Below, piece after piece: positions 8,910 through 16,127 of a stretch of 47,585 bases of DNA; the stretch's first letter is position 1, and every line of letters begins with the position of its first letter. The stretch is from positions 1 to 47,585 of the forward strand of contig JAAELQ010000034.1 in assembly GCA_024226515.1 (NCBI GenBank). Direction: 5' to 3'. The notes beneath the pieces were generated by a model that made no database searches, was not told where the DNA came from, and saw nothing but the letters and a program-made list of their open reading frames with translations. This DNA comes from a bacterium (lineage in GTDB: Bacteria > Acidobacteriota > Polarisedimenticolia > Polarisedimenticolales > Polarisedimenticolaceae). A program made the position numbers and the translations under genes.

Positions 8910-10748
8910 ATGAAACGCGGACTACGCCTGCCCATTCGGATGAAGATCCTGATCACGCTGTTGATCCTGGTCACAGGAGTCGTCAGCGCGATCACCTTCG
9001 CCATGGCCAACCTCTTTCACCGCGACAAGGCGCTGTACATCAACGACCTGACCTCGATCGTTGCCGTCAGTGTCGCCGAAGAGTGCCAGACGATTCTCGA
9101 CGGCTACCGCGAGCGGCTGCGGGTGTACTCGCGCCTGATGACGACGGATTCGCTGGCGAACTCGAAGAAGGAGAGCCTGCTCACGGGATACTTCGAGGAC
9201 TTCCCCGAACTGATCGCCGTGGCGTTGCAGCGAGACGGCCACGAGACCTCGGCCGTGTACAACGTCGGCGAGCTGGAAGCGGCGGGTCTGACGAAGGAGC
9301 GACTACAGGAACACCTGCGCGCCAACCCGGTTCCGCCCGAGAGCCTGGACGATTCGGCTCTTTATCTGCGTAACTCCACGATTTCGGATTCACTGCCGAT
9401 GTTCACGATGGCGCTACCGGCGAGGCAGGATCCGGACGAACCGTTTGCGTTCATCACCGCCGTGATCCGGCTCGACGAGTTGATGCATCTCTCCTCGCGC
9501 AACAGCGCCTACTCCGTGATTCTGGCCGACGCGGAAGATGTTCTGCTGGCCCACCCCGATCGCGCCAGGGTGACCGGTCGCGCGCGGGCGAACCTCCGCC
9601 CCGACGTGACCGCCGACGTCCACGGAGGACGTAGCGAGGGCATCACGCTGGAGTACGTCTCGAACCAGGGTTACGAGGTCATCGGTGGGTTTGCCGGCAT
9701 CGATATCGGCCGCGTGACGGCCGGTGCTGAGATTCCCAAGTCCGTTGCGTTCCTGACCGCACGCACGCTACTTAGTCGACTGCTGTTCGTTGCGCTGATG
9801 CTGCTGATCGCGGCAACGGTGGCCGGCCTGTTCTACGCCCATCGCATCACGCGCCCGGTCGAGCGCCTGTCGCACGCGACCCGGGAGATCGGCAAGGGCG
9901 ACTTCGACGTCGAGATCAAGGTCACGTCACGGGACGAGATGGGCGCGCTGGCGAACTCGTTCAATCAGATGGCGTCCGAGTTGAAGCATCGCGACGAGAA
10001 GCTGAACCAGGCGCAGGAGCAACTCGTGCAATCCGAGAAGATGGCGGCCTTCGGACAGCTGGGGGCCGGTATCGCTCACGAGGTCAAGAACCCGCTCGCG
10101 GGAATCCTGGGCTGCGCCCAGCTCGCGCTGCGCAAAGCACGAGACACCCCGCTGCACGACAATCTCAAGCTGATCGAGAAAGAGACCAAGCGCTGTAAGA
10201 CGATCATCGAGAACCTGCTCAAGTTCGCGCGGCAGGAGAAGGCCAGCCTCGAGCCGATGCAGGCCAACACTCCGGTCGAGGACGCGTGCGCAATCGTCAA
10301 CCACCAGCTCGAACTGCACAAGGTGAAGCTGGAGAAGGACCTGTTCGCCCCGCTGCCGTTGATTTACGGCAACGGCAACCAGTTGCAGCAGGTGCTGATG
10401 AACTTGATGATCAACGCGCAGCAGGCGATGGACGGCGAGCCGGGCAACATCCGAGTCTCGACGCGGCCGGTCGGCGCGGAGGCGATCGAGATCTGCGTCG
10501 CCGACGACGGTCCGGGCATGTCGGACGAGGTACGCGCCAAGGTCTTCGAGCCGTTCTTCACGACGAAGCCGGGAGGCAAAGGCACCGGACTGGGCCTGTC
10601 CGTCAGCTTCGGGATCATCACAGACCATCGAGGCCAGATCCAGGTCGAGAGCGAGGCCGGACAGGGAACGACGTTCCGCATCCAGATTCCGGTCGTGCAG
10701 GCATCCGCCAACCGCGAGACGGGCGAGTCGGACGCGGCCACGGCGTGA
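8910..10748 (+). CDS. Transmembrane sensor histidine kinase (NtrB/AtoS-like)
   Basis: 612 residues; the ATG at 8910 has AGTAGGGG just upstream. The order is: N-terminal membrane helix (about residues 10-33), a periplasmic sensing domain of about 250 residues with a Cache-like feel, a second helix (about 290-312), HAMP, a coiled linker, a HisKA domain with the phospho-acceptor His390 in GIAHEVKNPLAG, and an HATPase_c domain with the N box (LMINAQQAM), G1 (DDGPGMS), F box (FEPFFTTK) and G2 (GKGTGLGLS). All catalytic boxes are intact. It should autophosphorylate on His390 and pass the phosphate to a response regulator, but none lies in this window, so the partner is an orphan encoded elsewhere. 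Its place between the FecR-like and secreted repeat genes suggests it monitors the cell envelope or the surface protein; that is inference. The last base pairs overlap the next start. Confidence 0.93.
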   Translation: MKRGLRLPIRMKILITLLILVTGVVSAITFAMANLFHRDKALYINDLTSIVAVSVAEECQTILDGYRERLRVYSRLMTTDSLANSKKESLLTGYFEDFPELIAVALQRDGHETSAVYNVGELEAAGLTKERLQEHLRANPVPPESLDDSALYLRNSTISDSLPMFTMALPARQDPDEPFAFITAVIRLDELMHLSSRNSAYSVILADAEDVLLAHPDRARVTGRARANLRPDVTADVHGGRSEGITLEYVSNQGYEVIGGFAGIDIGRVTAGAEIPKSVAFLTARTLLSRLLFVALMLLIAATVAGLFYAHRITRPVERLSHATREIGKGDFDVEIKVTSRDEMGALANSFNQMASELKHRDEKLNQAQEQLVQSEKMAAFGQLGAGIAHEVKNPLAGILGCAQLALRKARDTPLHDNLKLIEKETKRCKTIIENLLKFARQEKASLEPMQANTPVEDACAIVNHQLELHKVKLEKDLFAPLPLIYGNGNQLQQVLMNLMINAQQAMDGEPGNIRVSTRPVGAEAIEICVADDGPGMSDEVRAKVFEPFFTTKPGGKGTGLGLSVSFGIITDHRGQIQVESEAGQGTTFRIQIPVVQASANRETGESDAATA

Positions 10749-13700
10749 TCGTGAAACCTATTCTCGATCGCCTCAGCCAACTGCTGCGAATCGCGCCGTT
10801 CGTCGCGCTGTCACTTGTTTGTGCGCCCGGCGCATCGGCGATCGAGCTCGGCCCGAACGACGCGCGCGTCTCGACCATGGGAACGGACGGCGTCACCCTG
10901 TTCGAGGCCGAGAGATCCGACGTCGCGTTCAACGCGACGAACGGTCTGTATCTCGTCGTCTGGGAGGGTGACGACAACCGGGACGGATTGCTCGACGGCG
11001 AGCGGGAGATCTTCGGGCAGTTGCTGGCGATCGACGGCAGCCCGTTCGCGGCCGACGACTTCCGCATCAGCTCCCAGGGCGGGACCGGGGTGACGACGGT
11101 CGATGCGACGCATCCGGCCGTGACATGGAACGCCACGGCCAACGAGTTCCTCGTGGTCTGGACCGGAGATCGTGTTGCGGGTGAGACCGAGATCTACGCG
11201 CAGCGAATCGACGGCGCGACGGGTGCCCTCGTCGGCGGCAGCGTGCAGGTCAGCCGCGTGGGACCGGACGGCGACCCCAATCTGGATGCGGAAGCCCCCG
11301 CGGTCGTGTGGAACCCAGCGGACAATGAGTACCTCGTCGTCTGGCAGTCGGACCACGGCGCCAACACGAAGGACCGCATCTTCATCCAACGGCTGAACAC
11401 GGCGGGTGAGGAGATCGGAGCGGACGACACAGCGATCTCGGAGATCGGGCCGCCGATGGATCCGGCGTTCGACGCGCAGCAACCGGCGGTGACATGGAAC
11501 GCAGCGGACAACGAATATCTCGTCGTCTGGCGTGCGGACGCCGTGGACGGCGAGTTCGAGATCCACGGGCAACGGCTGGATCGACTGGGCGCGCAGGTCG
11601 GCGCGAACGACTTCCGCATCAGCAACATGGGGCCCGACGGCGACGATCGATACGAGGCGCGCCATCCGGCCGTGGCGCACGATGCGTCCTCGAACCACTA
11701 CCTCGTGCTCTGGGAGGGAGACGACGACTCCGCCGGCCTCGTCGACGACGAGATCGAGGTCTTCGCCCAGCGCCTGACGGGCGCCGGCGCGCAGGTCGGA
11801 GCCGACGACTTCCGTATCAGCTTCACCGGCCCCGACGGAAACCCGGCCTTCGGCGCCGAACGGCCCGACGTCGTGTGGAACCCCGTCGCCAACGAGTACT
11901 TCGTCGCCTGGGGCGGCGACAACATCGGCCTCGAGCAGGACGAGATCTTCGCCCAGCGTCTCGACGCGCTGGCCAACGGAATCGGCGGCGCCATGCGGCT
12001 CTCCGACGCGGGCCCCGAGGGCAGCCGGGAGTTTGCCGCGCTGGAGCCCAGCCTGGCCCACGACCCCGTGAACAACGAGTACATCGTCGCGTGGCACGGC
12101 GACGACGACACCGCCGAGCTCGACGACGACGAGATCGAGATCTTCACCCAGTTGTGGGGCGCCGCCCTGCCGGCCGACGGAGACGGCGACGGCGTTCGAG
12201 ACGCTCTGGACATCTGCCCGGGTTTCGACGACGCGCTGGACGCGGACCTCGACGGTTCACCCGACGGCTGTGACGCGTGTCCGCTGGTCGACGACGAGCT
12301 CGATCTCGACGGTGACGGAGTCACGCCCTGCGCCGGCGACTGCGACGACTCGCGCGCCGACGTTCTGCCCGCGGGCGCGGAGATCGTGTGCGATGGGATC
12401 GACCAGAACTGCAACGGCGCGATCGACGACGCTCCCGACCTCGACGGCGACGGCGTGAGCCAGTGCGGCGGAGACTGCGACGACGCCGACGCGACGAACT
12501 TCCCCGGCAACTCCGAGACCTGTGACTCGCGAGACAACGACTGCGATGGCCTGGCCGACAACGGCCTCGAGTTCAACGACTACTTCCTCGACAACGACGG
12601 CGACGGCTACGGCTCGGCCCCGGCGGCATCGTGCAGCGACTTGCTCTCGCGCGACGCGCTACGGCCGGACGGTGTGTACGGCATCGACCCGGACGGGTAC
12701 GGCGGTGCGGCCGTCCTCAACGCGTACTGCGACATGACCGCCGACGAGGGCGGCTGGACGCTCGTGTTTCACCACAGCGCCGCGGACGGCTTCTTCATCG
12801 ACGTCGATACCGCTCGCGAGCACTCCGTTCAGGATCCGCTGTCTCCGCGCTACTCTCTCCTGAGTCGTCTCGAGGACTTCCGCTCGGACGACGGTAACCT
12901 CGAGTTGCGCCTCGACTGGCCCGGTGACCCGGTGTGGACCGGCCGCAACATCTGGCGCCAGTCGAGCCACCCGCTCGACGACATCCCCGTGCAGGGCTAT
13001 GTGCCGATCCGGATCGACTATCAGTTGCAGGGTTGGAACGGACTCGGCTTCGGCAACGGCACCGACTCGCTGCTCGACGGCACCGCCGCGGACGGCACAT
13101 TCTACTACGCCGTCGGCACGACCACCGACTGGTTCGGCGGCATCCCCGGCCCCGACTGGCCGCCCGCAACCGCGGTGGCCCTCTGGGTGCGTTCGACCTC
13201 CGGTCCCCACGGTGTCTCGTTGTGCGGCCCGCCTCCGGCCGGTTTCGTCGGCGACGCCTCCGACTGCGACGACGACGACGCGACGCGTCACCCCGGTGCC
13301 GACGAGGTCTGCGACAACCTGGACAGCGACTGCGACGGAATCGTCCCCGCCGACGAGACCGACGACGACGGCGACGGTGCCGCCGAATGCGACGGCGACT
13401 GTGACGACAGCGACCCCGGTCGCTTCCCCGGAAGCCCGGAGATCTGCGACGGCATCGACAACGATTGCGACGGAATCGTCCCCGCCGACGAGATCGATAC
13501 CGACGGAGACGGCTACGCGATCTGCGAGAACGACTGCGACGACACGAACGCCGATCGCTTTCCCGGCAACATGGAAACTTGCGACGGCATCGACAATGAC
13601 TGCGACGGAACCCTCCCCGCCGACGAGATCGACGGCGATGGAGACGGTCTCTCTCTCTGCCAGAACGACTGCGACGACGCGAACGCCGAGCGGTATCCCG

Positions 13701-14734
13701 GCAACGCCGAGGTCTGCGACGGCATCGACAATGACTGCGACGGTATCGCGACCGACGAGGTCGACGGTGACGGAGACGGCCGCGCCGCCTGCGACGGCGA
13801 TTGTGACGACGCCGACGCGAACCGCTTCCCCGGCAATGCCGAGACCTGCGACGGCATCGACAACGACTGCGACGGAATCGTCCCCGCGAACGAGACCGAC
13901 GCCGACGCCGACGGACTGCGCCTGTGTGACGACGACTGCGACGACGCCGACGCGAACCGCTTCCCGGGAAACACCGAGATCTGCGACGGTGTCGACAACG
14001 ACTGCGACGGAACCATCCCCGCGAACGAGACCGACGGAGACGGAGACGGCCTGCGCCTCTGCGACAGCGACTGCGACGACGCCGACCCCAACCGCTACCC
14101 CGGCAACCCCGAAGCCTGCGACGGCATCGACAACGATTGCGACGGGACGATTCCGACGGTCGAGATCGACGCGGACGGCGACGGCACTACCGAGTGCGAG
14201 GGAGACTGCGACGACACCGACGCGAACCGCTTCGCGGGCAATCCCGAGATCTGCGACGGAATCGACAACGACTGCGACGGCGTGCTACCGAGCGACGAGG
14301 CCGACGACGACGCAGACGGACTGCGTGTGTGCGAGGGAGACTGCAACGACGACAATCCCGCGGCACGCAGTGGATCCGTGGAACTCTGCGACGGGATCGA
14401 CAACGACTGCGACGGCACCGTCGACGAGGGCTACGACGCAGACGAGGACGGAATCGGTGACTGCATCGACAACTGTCCGCAACGCTCGAACACCGCCCAG
14501 CTCGACTACGACGCCGACGGTTACGGCGATACGTGCGAGAGCGGCGCCTTGCTGGCCGACTTCGATCACTCCGGCCGCGTCGACGGCTTCGATCTGTCGC
14601 ACCTCGCCCGGACCTTCGGCAAGACTTGCGACGACACCGGCTTCGAGCGCGACACGGATCTCGACCGGGACTGCGCCGTCGACGGGACCGACCTGGCGAC
14701 CTTCTCCACCCACTTCGGCCTGACCGTCGAGTAG
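10745..14734 (+). CDS. Secreted repeat protein: propeller-like repeats, MopE metal-binding repeats, inserted fibrinogen-like domain, dockerin-like tail
   Basis: 1329 residues from the GTG at 10745 (GTGA overlap with the kinase stop). A second in-frame GTG at 10751 is equally possible. The signal peptide ends near APGASA. Residues about 39-472 are some seven repeats with the pattern DDFRIS..GPDG..P-V-WN..NEY-VVW, likely a beta-propeller. Thrombospondin-3-like Asp-rich repeats follow (about 477-520). Eleven MopE-type units come next, ending CDGIDNDCDG: two before and nine after an insert at about residues 629-827. The insert reads like a fibrinogen C-terminal domain (CSDLL...GVYGIDPDGYGG...YCDMTADEGGWTLVF). 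The final 60 residues carry two EF-hand-like loops (DFDHSGRVDGFDL, DLDRDCAVDGTDL), as in dockerins. The protein is probably extracellular and rich in bound calcium or other metal. The role in adhesion or glycan binding is inferred. Confidence 0.87.
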   Translation: MIVKPILDRLSQLLRIAPFVALSLVCAPGASAIELGPNDARVSTMGTDGVTLFEAERSDVAFNATNGLYLVVWEGDDNRDGLLDGEREIFGQLLAIDGSPFAADDFRISSQGGTGVTTVDATHPAVTWNATANEFLVVWTGDRVAGETEIYAQRIDGATGALVGGSVQVSRVGPDGDPNLDAEAPAVVWNPADNEYLVVWQSDHGANTKDRIFIQRLNTAGEEIGADDTAISEIGPPMDPAFDAQQPAVTWNAADNEYLVVWRADAVDGEFEIHGQRLDRLGAQVGANDFRISNMGPDGDDRYEARHPAVAHDASSNHYLVLWEGDDDSAGLVDDEIEVFAQRLTGAGAQVGADDFRISFTGPDGNPAFGAERPDVVWNPVANEYFVAWGGDNIGLEQDEIFAQRLDALANGIGGAMRLSDAGPEGSREFAALEPSLAHDPVNNEYIVAWHGDDDTAELDDDEIEIFTQLWGAALPADGDGDGVRDALDICPGFDDALDADLDGSPDGCDACPLVDDELDLDGDGVTPCAGDCDDSRADVLPAGAEIVCDGIDQNCNGAIDDAPDLDGDGVSQCGGDCDDADATNFPGNSETCDSRDNDCDGLADNGLEFNDYFLDNDGDGYGSAPAASCSDLLSRDALRPDGVYGIDPDGYGGAAVLNAYCDMTADEGGWTLVFHHSAADGFFIDVDTAREHSVQDPLSPRYSLLSRLEDFRSDDGNLELRLDWPGDPVWTGRNIWRQSSHPLDDIPVQGYVPIRIDYQLQGWNGLGFGNGTDSLLDGTAADGTFYYAVGTTTDWFGGIPGPDWPPATAVALWVRSTSGPHGVSLCGPPPAGFVGDASDCDDDDATRHPGADEVCDNLDSDCDGIVPADETDDDGDGAAECDGDCDDSDPGRFPGSPEICDGIDNDCDGIVPADEIDTDGDGYAICENDCDDTNADRFPGNMETCDGIDNDCDGTLPADEIDGDGDGLSLCQNDCDDANAERYPGNAEVCDGIDNDCDGIATDEVDGDGDGRAACDGDCDDADANRFPGNAETCDGIDNDCDGIVPANETDADADGLRLCDDDCDDADANRFPGNTEICDGVDNDCDGTIPANETDGDGDGLRLCDSDCDDADPNRYPGNPEACDGIDNDCDGTIPTVEIDADGDGTTECEGDCDDTDANRFAGNPEICDGIDNDCDGVLPSDEADDDADGLRVCEGDCNDDNPAARSGSVELCDGIDNDCDGTVDEGYDADEDGIGDCIDNCPQRSNTAQLDYDADGYGDTCESGALLADFDHSGRVDGFDLSHLARTFGKTCDDTGFERDTDLDRDCAVDGTDLATFSTHFGLTVE
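13255..14445 (+). repeat. Tandem MopE-type metal-binding repeats (about 132-135 nt period)
   Basis: Nine in-frame units, each encoding DCDD-x(4-6)-R-PGN-E-CDGIDNDCDG followed by an Asp-rich linker. The shared element recurs about every 132-135 nt in the well-conserved part. Two further units lie upstream at about 12330-12560, separated from these by the fibrinogen-like insert. The units match the family known as the putative metal-binding motif, named after MopE of Methylococcus. Confidence 0.88.
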
Positions 14735-14851
14735 AACACCCGGCGGCCCGAACGGAGGTTGTTTCGCCGTCTCCAGGGCCACGAAAGAGAGACCATTTCG
14801 ATCTAGTTGCGGAATGGGAGCGGAACTCCGAACGGTACAGTATGGAGACTC

Positions 14852-15925
14852 ATGCTGTTCCGCGCGATGCTCATCGGGACACTGCTGATCGGACCGGCGC
14901 TGGCCGGGACTGCCGCCCCGCCAGCGGACTCCGAGTGGGCCCGTGAATCCTACCGCTTGAACTGCGCGCCGTGTCACGGCGCCCGCGGTGAAGGGCTCGA
15001 TCCGGACTCGGATCAATACAAGACGTTCCGCGCACCGCCCGCCGATTTCACCGACCCGATGTTCACCAGCATGGAGCCCGCGGCCGACTGGTTTCTGGTC
15101 ACGAAGTACGGCGGCGCGAGTATCGGACTGTCGAGTCAGATGCCGGCCTACGACGGCGCGTTCGCCGACGCGCAGATCGAGGCGCTCGTCGCGCACCTCA
15201 AAACGCTTGCCGACACCTCGGGCTACCCACCGGGGGAGCTCAATTTCATCCGGCCGATCCGCACGATCAAGGCGTTCCCCGAGAACGAGCTTCTGTTGAT
15301 CCACCGCCATACAGAGCCGAAGGAGGGTGGCGACGCACGCAAGTCGACGCTGTACTACGCCCAGCGGTTCGGCAAGCGCCAGCAGGGCGAGATCAAGCTG
15401 GCCTACCTGGACGACGACCGCGGGTCGGCGATCGACGAGGCCGAGCTGGGGTACAAGTGGGCCTTTCACCACCACCTGGAACGGACGCTGCTGCTCACCA
15501 CCGGCCTGGAGGCCGAGTTGCCGATCGAGGACGACAGCGCTCCCAACGTCTACATCCCGTACCTCTCGTTCGCGAAGGGCCTATTCGAGACGACGACGCT
15601 GCAGGGCACGCTGCGCTCCCACCTCCCGGACGACGGGATCGACCGAGGCGACCTGGAGCTCTCGGCCATTCTGCACTGGGCCCCGTCACCCTGGCCGCGG
15701 AGTCTCGCTCCGGCTCTCGAGGTGACGTGGACCGCGCCCTTCACCGGCGGCGTGGACTACGAGACGACGGTGATCCCCCAGACCTATTTCGGCTTGAACA
15801 AGCTGGGCAACGTGGCCTTGGCTGTCGGCGTGGAGCTGCCGCTATCCGACCAGAGCTACGACCGCCGCATTCACGCCTTCCTGCTGTGGGACATCGCCGA
15901 CGGGCCGTTCTGGGCCGGCTGGTAA
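14852..15925 (+). CDS. Monohaem cytochrome c fused to a probable outer-membrane beta-barrel
   Basis: 357 residues from the ATG at 14852, with GGAG 4-5 nt upstream. An ATG further upstream, at 14807, would add residues before the signal peptide and is less likely. The signal peptide is MLFRAMLIGTLLIGPALAG. Residues about 28-125 are a class I-type cytochrome c with haem motif C38-APC-H42 and a likely axial Met97 (SSQMPAYDG). From about residue 150 to the end the sequence alternates polar and hydrophobic residues in amphipathic strands (LYYAQRFGK, IKLAYLDDD, AELGYKWAF) and ends in Trp. That resembles small outer-membrane barrels such as phenol/alkane transporter families. If real, the fusion places a haem at the periplasmic mouth of a pore. 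The cytochrome part is firm and the barrel part is inferred. It is separated by 117 nt from the upstream gene. Confidence 0.82.
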   Translation: MLFRAMLIGTLLIGPALAGTAAPPADSEWARESYRLNCAPCHGARGEGLDPDSDQYKTFRAPPADFTDPMFTSMEPAADWFLVTKYGGASIGLSSQMPAYDGAFADAQIEALVAHLKTLADTSGYPPGELNFIRPIRTIKAFPENELLLIHRHTEPKEGGDARKSTLYYAQRFGKRQQGEIKLAYLDDDRGSAIDEAELGYKWAFHHHLERTLLLTTGLEAELPIEDDSAPNVYIPYLSFAKGLFETTTLQGTLRSHLPDDGIDRGDLELSAILHWAPSPWPRSLAPALEVTWTAPFTGGVDYETTVIPQTYFGLNKLGNVALAVGVELPLSDQSYDRRIHAFLLWDIADGPFWAGW

Positions 15926-16127
15926 GGACGCAGGCAGCATCGGTCGGGGAACCGGCTCAAGCGTCCAGGCTGGAACGCAGCTCCGCGTTTCGTGCTCGAT
16001 AGCGACCGGCCGTGCGACTTGGCGTGAGATGCGGGGTCGATCCTTGCGGATCCTGTTTGTCCGAGTCGGCCTGCGCTAGATTGCTACGAAGATACTCGAT
16101 TGATCCAGTCTGAAGGAGAGGATCGTC
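15926..16127. other. Intergenic region holding a short copy of the DUF3592 gene's 3' end
   Basis: 202 bases without a convincing gene. Bases 15957-15985 match 18991-19019 at 26 of 29 positions, in the same orientation. In the second copy these bases are the last codons of the minus-strand DUF3592 gene (..ELRSSLEA-stop); here the same frame would read ..ELRSSLDA-stop. A small inverted repeat, GATCC-TTGC-GGATC, lies at 16039-16052. A strong Shine-Dalgarno (AAGGAGAGG, 16113-16121) serves the next gene. Confidence 0.5.

Noticed and set aside
13513..14418. Serine/proline-rich minus-strand frames with regular repeats
   Set aside because: They only mirror the MopE repeats on the other strand; the regularity comes from the Asp/Cys codon pattern of the real gene.
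14741..14769. CGGCG...CGCCG inverted repeat after the MopE protein gene
   Set aside because: The loop is 19 nt, the stem only 5 bp and no T run follows; not convincing as a terminator.
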